Positions 49,161-58,236 of a stretch of 64,000 bases of DNA are shown piece by piece. Numbering within the stretch: position 1 is the stretch's first letter; every line of letters begins with the position of its first letter. The notes under the pieces were generated by a model. That model did no database searches. It was not told where the DNA came from and saw only the letters and a program-made list of their open reading frames with translations. A program made the translations under genes and the position numbers. Source of the stretch: Actibacterium sp. 188UL27-1 (GTDB lineage Bacteria; Pseudomonadota; Alphaproteobacteria; Rhodobacterales; Rhodobacteraceae); the NCBI RefSeq assembly GCF_016901225.1, contig NZ_JAFEUL010000009.1:1-64000 (forward strand). The letters are read 5' to 3'.

Positions 49161-51289
49161 CCAAGTTCGACAAGTTCATCATGGTGGATTGGTCCGCGCG
49201 CTCCAAACCTTCCGCCCAGCGGCCCGAGGCGGATGCAATATGGATCGCGGTCGATGACGATGTGACCTATCACCGGACTCGGGCCGCCGCCGAAGCTGCA
49301 TTGATCGATCTTCTGGACCAGGCAGCGGCCGATGGGGACTGCATCTTGGTCGGTTTTGACTTCGCCTTCGGTTACCCGGCAGGCTTTGCCAAAGGGCTGA
49401 TCGGCCGGGATGACGCAAAGGGCGTTTGGGCGTGGTTGGCAGATGCGATCACCGACAGCCCGGACAATGCCAACAACCGGTTCGAAACAGCAGATAGGAT
49501 AAATGCCTCATTCCCGGGCACCGGACCGTTCTGGGGGCGGGTCAAAACCCGCGGCGATCTTCCAGCCCTGCCCTGGGGCAAGGATGGGCGCGGCGGGTTC
49601 GGCCTTGCCGAACACCGCATGACCGAGGAACAGGCCAAGGGCGCAAAAACGGTTTGGCAATTGATGGGCAATGGTGCTGTCGGCTCTCAAGTATTGCTGG
49701 GCCTGCCATTGCTCCATCGCCTTTCCCAAAGGTTTGGCGCGTGTCTGGCTGTTTGGCCATTCGAGCAGGCAGATAATCAGCAGATTGTTGTGGCAGAGAT
49801 CTACCCATCTCTTATCAACACAATGGTCACGGAGGCAGGCGGGATCAAGGATGCCGCACAAGTCCGTCTTCTGGCCGCGGCTTTTGCAGAGATGCAGACG
49901 CGCGGCACCTTGGGTGAGGCCTTTGCCGCGGCACCGGATAGGCCGCAAACCCACCAAGAGGGTTGGATCCTTGGGGCAGGCGTTACCCACGCCTTGCGAT
50001 CAGCCGCACAAGCCGCCGCGCATCCTGATCTGCACCCCCCGACTTTGAGCGATAATTGTTTTGCTCTGCCCCCCGGCGTTGCCTGGATCCCGGTAGATAC
50101 CGCGCTAACCCGATTGCGCACGGCATTAACACCGGTTGTCGGCACCGAAAACATACCTTTGGATCAGGCAACCACCCGCATCGCCGCCTGCACGCATCTG
50201 GCGCAGCGCGCCAATCCGCCCGCGCCCAACACGGCGGTGGATGGCTATGGCTTTGCCTATCAAAGCGCCAGTGACGCGGGCCGCCATGTGCTGCCCCTGG
50301 TGGCCGGGCAAGCCGCGGCGGGGCAACCCTGGCCCGGAACCGTGCCGGACGGGCACGCCATTCGAATCCTCACCGGTGCCGTTTTACCGTCCGGTGTCGA
50401 TACCGTGATCCTGCAAGAGGATGTGACATGTACCGACACCCATATCGTCTTTGAGGGCCCCGTAAAGGCCGGTGCAAATACGCGCAAAGCGGGCGAGGAT
50501 TTCTTTGACCAGACCCCCCTGCTGACAGCAGGCCAACGGTTGCGCCCCCCGGACATCGCCCTCCTCGCCGCTGCGGGATGTGCCCAGGTCGAGGTGTTTC
50601 AGTCGCTCCGCGTCGGCATTCTGTCAACGGGGGACGAGATCGTACAACCCGGCCATGCGACGCGGCCGGAACACACCCATGATGCCAACCGTCCCATGTT
50701 GCTGGGGCTGATCCGCAGCTTTGGGCACCAAGCCGTTGACCTGGGCCATGTCGCCGATGATCGGGATGTCTTGCGCGATATGTTTGACAGGGCGATGGCC
50801 GATGTGGATGCCATCATGACATCCGGCGGCGCCTCTGCCGGGGACGAAGACCACGTTTCAGCCCTGTTACAAGCCGAAGGGCATCTGACTGCCTGGCGGA
50901 TTGCCTTGAAACCGGGCCGCCCACTGGCGTTGGCACAATGGCAAGGAAAGCCGGTATTCGGCTTGCCCGGCAATCCTGTGGCTGCACTGGTCTGCACATT
51001 GATTTTCGCGCGCCCGGCTTTGTCGACTTTGTCGGGCGGGCCGTGGCTGACCCCACAGGCCTTCCACGTACCCGCTGCCTTTGACAAAAGAAAGAAACCG
51101 GGACGGCGCGAATATTTGCGCGCCCGGCTGAATACGGACGGGGAAGCCGAAATCTTCACCTCGGAGGGATCAGGGCGTATCTCGGGCCTCAGTTGGGCCG
51201 ATGGTCTGGTCGAACTGTCGGATGGTGAATTACACATCACACCCGGTATGCCGGTCCGGTACCTGCCTTACACGGGGTTCGGACTGTAG
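49157..51289 (+). CDS. moeA: Molybdopterin molybdenumtransferase MoeA with extra N-terminal domain
   Basis: 710 residues, about 300 more than an ordinary MoeA. Residues about 300-710 are MoeA, which inserts molybdate into adenylylated molybdopterin: NPPAPNTAVDGYGFAYQ, AIRILTGAVLPSGVDTVILQ, GILSTGDEIVQPG, TSGGASAGDEDHVSALLQ and FGLPGNPVAALV. Residues 1-300 form a separate domain (KFDKFIMVDWSARSKPSAQR, ILVGFDFAFGYPAGFAKGL, NNRFETADRINASFPGTGPF, VVAEIYPSLI) that resembles the RNase H-like DUF429 group, with Asp in VDWSA and FDFAFG. Its role is unknown. It starts at a GTG overlapping mobB. No stop or frameshift separates the parts. Confidence 0.9.
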   Translation: MTKFDKFIMVDWSARSKPSAQRPEADAIWIAVDDDVTYHRTRAAAEAALIDLLDQAAADGDCILVGFDFAFGYPAGFAKGLIGRDDAKGVWAWLADAITDSPDNANNRFETADRINASFPGTGPFWGRVKTRGDLPALPWGKDGRGGFGLAEHRMTEEQAKGAKTVWQLMGNGAVGSQVLLGLPLLHRLSQRFGACLAVWPFEQADNQQIVVAEIYPSLINTMVTEAGGIKDAAQVRLLAAAFAEMQTRGTLGEAFAAAPDRPQTHQEGWILGAGVTHALRSAAQAAAHPDLHPPTLSDNCFALPPGVAWIPVDTALTRLRTALTPVVGTENIPLDQATTRIAACTHLAQRANPPAPNTAVDGYGFAYQSASDAGRHVLPLVAGQAAAGQPWPGTVPDGHAIRILTGAVLPSGVDTVILQEDVTCTDTHIVFEGPVKAGANTRKAGEDFFDQTPLLTAGQRLRPPDIALLAAAGCAQVEVFQSLRVGILSTGDEIVQPGHATRPEHTHDANRPMLLGLIRSFGHQAVDLGHVADDRDVLRDMFDRAMADVDAIMTSGGASAGDEDHVSALLQAEGHLTAWRIALKPGRPLALAQWQGKPVFGLPGNPVAALVCTLIFARPALSTLSGGPWLTPQAFHVPAAFDKRKKPGRREYLRARLNTDGEAEIFTSEGSGRISGLSWADGLVELSDGELHITPGMPVRYLPYTGFGL

Positions 51290-51337
51290 CCCGCAGACTT
51301 CCCTGTCCTATGTCCAGCAATGTCCCAGTGAGCGACC

Positions 51338-52384
51338 TCAATCAAAGGTGCCCGACACCCGCCCCAACAGCATGAAAGCCCGCGCAGTTCGCGTCTCCGC
51401 CAAGGCCGCCATGTCGCTATCGCTGGCAACCTCGGCAAATTCGGACAGTGTCTTGTCGAACTTGCGCAGGAAATGGTGTACCGCGTCGCGAAAGATCGGA
51501 TCCTGCTTCATCCGACCCGCCGCCAGGGCAAGCGAGGATCGGTCGCGCACTCCGCCCAGATCCGCCACCACGCCCCCACGCTCGCCCTTGGCAAATCTGC
51601 GCCAGATCTCAGGGCGGGCTCGATCGGGGATCAGATCATCCATGTAGATGCCGTCTTCGCTGAGCAAGGTAAGCACGTCTTGGGCTGATCGCACCAGTCC
51701 GGCAACACCGGGGTCCCGCAACGCGACACGCAAGGCATTGAAACCGAGCTGATCATCTTCGCTTTCGGGAAAATGAATTGCTCGAATGAAATCTTCGACA
51801 GAGATCGGCTGCTCCAGCGCCTCAGCCGGTGTTCCAAGCGCAAGCGAGGGCTGGCCATCGGGGACGACCTGTCCACGCGGTAAGGCCGATTTCAAATTGG
51901 CAGGCAATTCCGGTGCAAACCCGGAAGACGCGCGTAAAGCCTCCAGTGCAGTCTCCGTCTGGCGTTGCGCATTTGCGATCTCATCCAGCTTTTTTTCAAC
52001 GGCAACATTGCTCACGTTGGTGATTGTCTGTTGCCCCTGCACATAGGCCGACCGCATCGCATCGACCGAGGATTGCAGGCGCGACGTCTCCGCCCGGATG
52101 ATCCGTGTGCTCTTGGCAGCCGACGCACCGACCCAGATCAAGGCGACCGGCATAAAAACCGCCGTCAGGATCATGACGAACGTGAATGGATCAAAGCCAC
52201 CAGACCCTTCCTCTGTCGGGATGACAAGGAAGAACACCGCCACAAACACGATCCACACGGCTGACAAGGCCGAAGCAATCAGTTCAGGCGAGCCGAACCG
52301 GCGTTCCTCGGCCTCGGAATATTCATGGTCCAGCGCCGTTTCCATGCGCTCCTGTCCCAGCATCGCTTTTTCATCATTGGCCAT
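51338..52384 (-). CDS. Membrane protein with coiled coil, unknown function
   Basis: 348 residues. An acidic head is followed by two membrane helices (IASALSAVWIVFVAVFFLVI and FVMILTAVFMPVALIWVGAS), then a long predicted coiled coil with STRIIRAETSRLQSSVDAMR and AVEKKLDEIANAQRQTETAL, and a C-terminal domain of about 160 residues (PISVEDFIRAIHFPESEDDQ, IYMDDLIPDRARPEIWRRFA). No catalytic motif is seen. It follows greA by 26 bases on the same strand. By layout it could be a structural or signalling protein of the inner membrane. Confidence 0.7.
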   Translation of the reverse strand: MANDEKAMLGQERMETALDHEYSEAEERRFGSPELIASALSAVWIVFVAVFFLVIPTEEGSGGFDPFTFVMILTAVFMPVALIWVGASAAKSTRIIRAETSRLQSSVDAMRSAYVQGQQTITNVSNVAVEKKLDEIANAQRQTETALEALRASSGFAPELPANLKSALPRGQVVPDGQPSLALGTPAEALEQPISVEDFIRAIHFPESEDDQLGFNALRVALRDPGVAGLVRSAQDVLTLLSEDGIYMDDLIPDRARPEIWRRFAKGERGGVVADLGGVRDRSSLALAAGRMKQDPIFRDAVHHFLRKFDKTLSEFAEVASDSDMAALAETRTARAFMLLGRVSGTFD

Positions 52385-52410
52385 AAAGGCGACACCTCCC
52401 AGCGGTGGCC

Positions 52411-52881
52411 TTAGATATAGCGGATCGACAATATCTCGTAGCTCTTTTCGCCGCCCGGGGTCCGCACTTCGACACTATCGCCCTCTTCCTTGCCGATCAG
52501 GGCACGGGCAATCGGCGATTTGATGTTCAGAAGGGCACGTTCCAGATCTGCCTCTGGTTCTCCGACGATCTGATAAGTCTTCTCTTCGTCCGTGTCTTCA
52601 TCAACGATGGTGACCGTCGCCCCAAACTTGATGGCGCCGGACAGGCTGGTGGGGTCAATCACCTCAGCCAAGCTCAGCAGCCCTTCCAGCTCTTTGATCC
52701 GTCCTTCGATAAAGCTCTGCTTTTCGCGGGCGGAATGATACTCCGCATTCTCCGACAGATCCCCATGCTCCCGCGCCTCGGCGATGGCCTTGATGATTGC
52801 CGGACGTTCCACCGATTTCAGCGTCTTTAGTTCTTCATCAATCGCGGTGTGACCCGCGCGGGTCATCGGGATCTTTTCCAT
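52411..52881 (-). CDS. greA: Transcription elongation factor GreA
   Basis: Rescues backtracked RNA polymerase by stimulating transcript cleavage. The 156 residues begin [20 protein letters not shown] and carry the coiled-coil tip [20 protein letters not shown] with the acidic residues that reach the active site, then the C-terminal FKBP-like domain ([40 protein letters not shown]). A promoter lies at 52927-52955. Confidence 0.97.
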   Translation of the reverse strand: MEKIPMTRAGHTAIDEELKTLKSVERPAIIKAIAEAREHGDLSENAEYHSAREKQSFIEGRIKELEGLLSLAEVIDPTSLSGAIKFGATVTIVDEDTDEEKTYQIVGEPEADLERALLNIKSPIARALIGKEEGDSVEVRTPGGEKSYEILSIRYI

Positions 52882-52926
52882 GGAACGGCCTTATCTGATC
52901 GCGGGATGGTCGGTTAAGACCCACCG

Positions 52927-52955
52927 TTTAACTCAAGCCATCACGCGAAAGTCAA
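52927..52955 (-). promoter_or_regulatory. Probable greA promoter
   Basis: On the minus strand TTGACT (52955-52950) and GTTAAA (52932-52927) are separated by 17 bases. The -35 box is strong and the -10 box poor. Confidence 0.45.
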
Positions 52956-53200
52956 GGGTGCAGCAACAGGGGTTTTTCGCCTGGCATGCCTTCCGACTGA
53001 AAGCTGATTGTCGGCGGGAGGCGGTGTTTCGTCTCAATTCATGAGTGGCTCATCGACGAATGGCAGATCCCAGTGCCATCGCACCTGAAAAAGGCAGCCA
53101 GAAATATAACATTTGGAAAGATTGTGGGGCCATTACGAGGGAATTGAGTGCTTGAAATCAGGTTTTGACGATGTCGCAGCGTTATGTTGCCGCGTCTTGA

Positions 53201-53230
53201 TTGACGTGACGCAAAACGCTCCGATATCTA
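53201..53230 (+). promoter_or_regulatory. Probable promoter of the ETF-ubiquinone oxidoreductase gene
   Basis: TTGACG (53201-53206) and TATCTA (53225-53230) are separated by 18 bases. Transcription would start near 53237 and include the eight-codon open frame at 53249-53275. Confidence 0.45.
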
Positions 53231-53284
53231 CACGCAACACGGAGGTCCATGGGCGGGCCGCCCGCAATGGGATAAGGGTTAAAG

Positions 53285-54937
53285 ATGGCTGAGATTGAGC
53301 GTGAGGCGATGGATTATGACGTCGTGATCGTGGGTGCAGGGCCAGCGGGTCTGTCGGCGGCAATCCGCTTGAAACAGCTGGACACTGATCTGAATGTGGT
53401 TGTGCTTGAAAAAGGGTCTGAGGTCGGTGCGCATATCCTTTCGGGTGCCGTTCTTGATCCCGCTGGCCTGAATGCCTTGATCCCCGACTGGAAGAAGAAG
53501 GGCGCGCCCATCACGGTAGACGTAACGGATGACAACTTCTTTCTGCTGGGAGAGGCGGGCCAGATCCGGATCCCCAATTTTGTCATGCCCCCCCTGATGT
53601 CAAACCATGGCAATTACATCGTCTCCATGGGTAATGTGTGCCGCTGGATGGCAGAGCAGGCCGAGGAACTGGGTGTCGAGATTTTCCCCGGCATGGCGTG
53701 TTCCGAAATGATCTATGGCGAGGGTGGCGAGTTGAAAGGAGTTGTCGCAGGTGAATTCGGCAAAAATTCCGACGGTACGCCCGGGGACGGTTATGAGCCT
53801 GGGATGGTTCTGAACGGGAAATATGTGTTCCTGAGCGAAGGCGTGCGCGGGTCCCTATCGAAAGAAGCGATTGCCAAGTACAATCTGGATGCCAAATGCG
53901 ACGTCCCGAAATTTGGCCTTGGTATGAAAGAGATCTGGGAGATCGACCCCGAAAAGCACCGCGAAGGCAGTGTGACCCATACGATGGGCTGGCCCCTGGG
54001 TGACAATGCTGGCGGCGGATCCTTTATTTACCACCTCGACAATAACCAGGTTTATGTCGGCTTCGTCGTGCATCTGAACTACGAAAATCCCTATCTGTTC
54101 CCCTACATGGAATTCCAGCGGTTCAAGCACCATCCGATGGTGGCCGAACTGCTGAAAGGCGGAAAGCGTGTAGCCTATGGCGCGCGCGCGATCAGTGAAG
54201 GTGGCTATCAGTCGATCCCGCAGGTCGCGTTCCCCGGCGGCGCATTACTGGGCTGTTCTGCCGGTCTGGTGAATGTTCCCCGGATCAAGGGCAATCACAA
54301 CGCGATGTTGTCGGGCAAGGCTGCAGCCGAAGCCGCGCATGAGGCGATCAAAGCTGGCCGCGCCGGTGACATCCTTGACACGTATGAGACCGAACTGCGT
54401 ACCGGCCCCGTCGGCAAGGACTTGAAAGCCGTACGCAATGTGAAACCCCTCTGGTCGAACTATGGCCTTGGCACGTCGCTGACCGTTGGCGGCTTCGATA
54501 TGTGGACGAATAACCTATTCGGTTTCTCTGTCCTCGGTACTTTGCGGCATGGCAAGAATGACGCAGAAGCCACGCAAAAACACTATGCCTATCAGCCGAT
54601 TGACTATCCCAAACCCGATGGCACGCTTAGCTTTGATCGTCTGACCAATGTCAGCTTCTCCATGACCAATCATGAAGAGCACCAACCAGCACATTTGAAA
54701 CTTGGCGATGCCACCATTCCGGTTGACATCAACTTACGCGAATATGCCGGCCCGTCCGCCCGCTATTGTCCCGCTGGCGTCTACGAGTTTGTCGAGGAGG
54801 AAGGCAAGGACACGCGGTTCGTGATCAATTTCCAGAACTGCGTTCACTGCAAGACCTGCGATATCAAGGATCCAAGCCAGAACATTACCTGGACCGTGCC
54901 ACAAGGTGGTGATGGGCCTAACTATCCAAACATGTAA
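53285..54937 (+). CDS. Electron transfer flavoprotein-ubiquinone oxidoreductase
   Basis: Membrane-associated flavo-iron-sulfur enzyme that passes electrons from acyl-CoA dehydrogenases, via ETF, to ubiquinone. The 550 residues begin with an FAD loop (VVIVGAGPAGLSAAIRLKQL), contain GALLGCSAGLVNVPRIKGNH, and end with the 4Fe-4S ligands in ARYCPAGVYEF and QNCVHCKTCDIKDPSQNITW. Normal length for the family. It serves the two acyl-CoA dehydrogenases at 38.3 and 41.9 kb. The ribosome-binding site before its ATG is weak (AAGGG). Confidence 0.95.
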   Translation: MAEIEREAMDYDVVIVGAGPAGLSAAIRLKQLDTDLNVVVLEKGSEVGAHILSGAVLDPAGLNALIPDWKKKGAPITVDVTDDNFFLLGEAGQIRIPNFVMPPLMSNHGNYIVSMGNVCRWMAEQAEELGVEIFPGMACSEMIYGEGGELKGVVAGEFGKNSDGTPGDGYEPGMVLNGKYVFLSEGVRGSLSKEAIAKYNLDAKCDVPKFGLGMKEIWEIDPEKHREGSVTHTMGWPLGDNAGGGSFIYHLDNNQVYVGFVVHLNYENPYLFPYMEFQRFKHHPMVAELLKGGKRVAYGARAISEGGYQSIPQVAFPGGALLGCSAGLVNVPRIKGNHNAMLSGKAAAEAAHEAIKAGRAGDILDTYETELRTGPVGKDLKAVRNVKPLWSNYGLGTSLTVGGFDMWTNNLFGFSVLGTLRHGKNDAEATQKHYAYQPIDYPKPDGTLSFDRLTNVSFSMTNHEEHQPAHLKLGDATIPVDINLREYAGPSARYCPAGVYEFVEEEGKDTRFVINFQNCVHCKTCDIKDPSQNITWTVPQGGDGPNYPNM

Positions 54938-55060
54938 GTGCCGGTTTCGTGTGCAATGTTGCTAAAAACCCGCAATTTGTGACCTAACCCTGCGTTCCGG
55001 GTACGCCTGTTCCATTGTTTTGCCATGTTGTGATCGCTAGGGTTGCGTGATCGTAACCTT

Positions 55061-56785
55061 ATGAGGTCTGTCTTGCGCCAACTGGTCCGTAACGTATCCG
55101 TCGCTCTTGCTGTGTCTCTTAGCACGTCAGTTGCCCTTCCGGCACTGGCCCAAGATCAAGGGTTGGCAGGCGCCTATCTTGCCGCGCGTCATGCGAGTTT
55201 CTTTAGCGACCATCGTGCCGCTGCGGAATACTACATCAAGGCGCTGGCCCGCGACCGCACCAACCCGATGCTGCTGGAAAACGCCGTCCTTGCCTATACC
55301 GGGCTGGGGCAAGTCGAACGGGCCGTTCCGATCGCGCGGCAGATGCAGATTAGCGGGATCGACAGCCAAGTCGGTCATATGATCGTCCTGGCTGGGCAAC
55401 TGAATGACGAAAATTACCGGCAAGCGTTGGATGATCTTGAAGCCGGACGGTCCATTGGCCCCCTTGTGGACGGCTTGGTGAAGGCCTGGGGCCATGTTGC
55501 CTTGGGTGATGCGGCCGCGGCCGCGGCTGCCTTTGACGAAGCAGCCAGTGCAACCGGTCTGAAAGCCTTTGGCCTGTATCACAAAGCACTGGCCATGGCT
55601 GCGATGGGCAAGTTCGAAGAGGCCGACGCGATTTTCGCCGGTGACGAAGGCGGCCCGCTGCGGCTGACCCGCCGCGGCACCATGGCCTATGCCCAAGTTC
55701 TAAGCCAGCTGGACCGAAACCAAGACGCGCTCGACATCATCACACGCGCCTACGGCACTGATCTGGACCCCGGTTTGAGCCAGTTGGTGGAAAGTCTGGG
55801 CGCTGGGGAAAAGCTGCCTTTCACCCAGATCAGCAGCGGCAATGACGGACTGGCGGAGGTCTTTTATACCGTGGCCGGCGCCCTGCGTGGCGAAGCCGCT
55901 GACAGCTATACCCTGCTTTATTCGCGCATCGCGGAATATCTGCGCCCCAACCATACCGATGCGATCCTGCTGACCGCCGGGTTGTTGGAGTCCCAAAAGC
56001 AATATGACCTCGCGACGGAAACCTATGATCGCGTTCAACGCGATCACCCCGCCTACCACGCTGCGGAACTGGGCCGGGCGGAGGCATTGCGCCGCTCGGG
56101 CAAACCTGACGCCGCGACCGAGGTGCTGAAACAACTGACTGAAACCCATGCCAGTCTGCCCGCTGTCCATATCACGTTGGGTGACGTGCTTCGCCAGCAG
56201 GAACGCTATGGGGAAGCCTCCGTCGCCTATGATGCTGCCATCGAACTGATCGACGATCCGCGGGAAAACCATTGGATCGTGTTCTATGCCCGCGGGATTG
56301 CCCATGAGCGCACGGATCAGTGGAACGAAGCCGAGCCGGATTTCCGCAAGGCGCTGGAATTGCGCCCTGATCAGCCGCAAGTTTTGAATTATCTCGGCTA
56401 TTCCATGGTCGAGATGCAGACGGATCTTGAAGAGGCGCTGGAGATGATTCAACGCGCCGTCGCAGCCCGACCCGATAGCGGCTACATCACTGACAGTCTG
56501 GGTTGGGTCCTGTATCGGATGGGCCGGTACGAGGAAGCCGTGACCCATTTGGAACGTGCGACCGAATTGATGCCAGTCGACCCGATCGTCAATGATCACC
56601 TAGGCGACGCTTACTGGGCTGTGGGTCGCAAGATCGAAGCCGCATTCCAGTGGAATCGCGCCATGTCTTTTGATCCTGAACCCGAAGAAGCCGAGCGTAT
56701 TCGTCGCAAGCTTGAGGTCGGTCTGGACGAGGTTTTGGCCGAAGAAGGTGAACCACCGCTACGTGTTGCCGCTGACGAAGGTTAA
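55061..56785 (+). CDS. TPR-repeat protein, exported
   Basis: 574 residues with a signal peptide (MRSVLRQLVRNVSVALAVSL, cleavage near ALA-QD). The mature protein is a chain of tetratricopeptide repeats; the clearest are AEPDFRKALELRPDQPQVLN, LGYSMVEMQTDLEEALEMIQ, GYITDSLGWVLYRMGRYEEA and VNDHLGDAYWAVGRKIEAAF. Such proteins act as scaffolds in the periplasm or outer membrane. An in-frame TTG at 55043 is an alternative start; neither has a good ribosome-binding site. ispE follows after 24 bases. Confidence 0.88.
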   Translation: MRSVLRQLVRNVSVALAVSLSTSVALPALAQDQGLAGAYLAARHASFFSDHRAAAEYYIKALARDRTNPMLLENAVLAYTGLGQVERAVPIARQMQISGIDSQVGHMIVLAGQLNDENYRQALDDLEAGRSIGPLVDGLVKAWGHVALGDAAAAAAAFDEAASATGLKAFGLYHKALAMAAMGKFEEADAIFAGDEGGPLRLTRRGTMAYAQVLSQLDRNQDALDIITRAYGTDLDPGLSQLVESLGAGEKLPFTQISSGNDGLAEVFYTVAGALRGEAADSYTLLYSRIAEYLRPNHTDAILLTAGLLESQKQYDLATETYDRVQRDHPAYHAAELGRAEALRRSGKPDAATEVLKQLTETHASLPAVHITLGDVLRQQERYGEASVAYDAAIELIDDPRENHWIVFYARGIAHERTDQWNEAEPDFRKALELRPDQPQVLNYLGYSMVEMQTDLEEALEMIQRAVAARPDSGYITDSLGWVLYRMGRYEEAVTHLERATELMPVDPIVNDHLGDAYWAVGRKIEAAFQWNRAMSFDPEPEEAERIRRKLEVGLDEVLAEEGEPPLRVAADEG

Positions 56786-56809
56786 CCCACCCGGATCGGG
56801 CACCGTCCC

Positions 56810-57649
56810 GTGACCGTTATCCGCGCCTTTGCACCGGCCAAGATCAACCTGACCCTCCATGTGACGGGTCAGCGCGACGACGGGTATCATCTGCTCGACA
56901 GTCTTGTCGCCTTTGCCGATATCGGCGATCAGATCACGGCCCGCGCAGCACCTGGTCTGTCGCTTGCGGTGGATGGCCCGTTTCGCGACGGGATCCCCAT
57001 TGATGGCGGCAATCTTGTCTTGCGGGCAGCGATGACCATGGGGGATGGGCCCGGTGCGATGCTGACCCTTGACAAGCATCTACCTGCAGCCGCTGGAGTT
57101 GGAGGCGGATCCTCAGACGCCGCCGCAACACTCCGCGCCCTGTCGCGCCTTTGGGACAAGCCACTCCCGCCACCGGATCAAATAATGGCGCTCGGTGCGG
57201 ATGTGCCCGTCTGCCTCAACCCGTGTGTCACCAGAATGCAAGGCATTGGAGAGGTCTTGTTCGACGCGCCCACCCTACCTCCGGTCTGGGCAGTCCTCGT
57301 GAACCCTCGGATCGAAGTGCAGACCCCAGCCGTCTTTGCAGCGCTGACCTCCAAGCAGAACGCGCCCATGCCAACCGATCTGCCAAACTGGGAAACGGCT
57401 ACGGATCTTGCGGCCTGGCTGGACACCCAACGCAATGACCTGGAGCCGCCCGCCAGAACCATTCAGCCGGTTATCGGCGATGTTCTGGCAGCGCTTCGAT
57501 TGCAGCCCGGCTGCCTGACCGCCCGCATGTCCGGTTCTGGCGCCACCTGCTTTGGTCTATTTACGGATGAAGTCGCGGCAAAAGTTGCGCAGATAGGTCT
57601 CTGCGCAAACCAACGTCAGTGGTGGGCGCAGGCGGCCAAACTATCGTAG
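56810..57649 (+). CDS. ispE: 4-diphosphocytidyl-2-C-methyl-D-erythritol kinase
   Basis: GHMP kinase of the MEP isoprenoid pathway, 279 residues. It begins MTVIRAFAPAKINLTLHVTG, with the ATP loop LPAAAGVGGGSSDAAATLRA, LGADVPVCLNP and the C-terminal ARMSGSGATCFGLF. All active-site text is intact. It follows the TPR gene on the same strand, probably co-transcribed. Confidence 0.96.
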   Translation: MTVIRAFAPAKINLTLHVTGQRDDGYHLLDSLVAFADIGDQITARAAPGLSLAVDGPFRDGIPIDGGNLVLRAAMTMGDGPGAMLTLDKHLPAAAGVGGGSSDAAATLRALSRLWDKPLPPPDQIMALGADVPVCLNPCVTRMQGIGEVLFDAPTLPPVWAVLVNPRIEVQTPAVFAALTSKQNAPMPTDLPNWETATDLAAWLDTQRNDLEPPARTIQPVIGDVLAALRLQPGCLTARMSGSGATCFGLFTDEVAAKVAQIGLCANQRQWWAQAAKLS

Positions 57650-57785
57650 CTCTCTCGGCCTGGTCATGCCGCACATGGCCGGATGTGCACGTATCCGACA
57701 CATCTCGCACCTGGATCTGTTAGTCTGAGACCTATGAAATTGGCGCGTCACCCATTCGTCGCAGCCCAGATCAACAAAGGACGCT

Positions 57786-58169
57786 ATGATGAGCGAACAG
57801 GAACACGCCAACCCGTTTGATGGACCGCAAATGCAAAGCGTTCACTACAAACGTGCCGATATGGCAGGCGCAAACTTTGACGGCGTAAACCTTGAAGATG
57901 CCCGATTTTACGCGGTCCTGACCAAGGCAAAGTTCACCGATACCAATCTGCAAGATGTGGATTTCGACGACGTGAACCTGGCAAATGGGCGCTTTAACAA
58001 CGTCGACCTATCGGGCGCTGCCATCACCAATGCAAACCTGTCAAAACTGACGGTCCGTGGTGCCACCTTGGCCCATGCGGACATTCAGGATGCCGATTTG
58101 ACGGGCATGCGGATCAATGGGGTTCTGGTGACAGACTTGTTCCACGCCTACGAAAAATCGCAAAACTGA
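57786..58169 (+). CDS. Pentapeptide-repeat protein
   Basis: 127 residues. From about residue 20 it is built of A(D/N)LxX-type five-residue repeats: RADMAGANFDGVNLEDARF, TNLQDVDFDDVNLANGRFNN, DLSGAAITNANLSKLTV and HADIQDADLTGM. These fold as a right-handed quadrilateral helix; the function of short cytoplasmic members is generally unknown. AAGGA lies before ATGATG, so the start may be 57786 or 57789. Confidence 0.85.
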   Translation: MMSEQEHANPFDGPQMQSVHYKRADMAGANFDGVNLEDARFYAVLTKAKFTDTNLQDVDFDDVNLANGRFNNVDLSGAAITNANLSKLTVRGATLAHADIQDADLTGMRINGVLVTDLFHAYEKSQN

Positions 58170-58236
58170 ACGCTATCGATCCCTGTCCGGTCCAACAGCG
58201 GTCGCATGTTGGGTAGCCACGGCGCCTATGCTCTGC

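Larger units (their letters stand above)
52882..53284. other. Divergent gap between greA and the ETF oxidoreductase gene
   Basis: 403 bases. It holds a greA promoter (52927-52955), a promoter for the ETF oxidoreductase gene (53201-53230) and a tiny open frame of eight codons at 53249-53275 with GGAGG before it. One plus-strand frame around 53030-53150 reads sensibly (IHEWLIDEWQIPVPSHLKKA) but has no start codon and no recognised relative; it may be a decayed gene. Confidence 0.5.
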
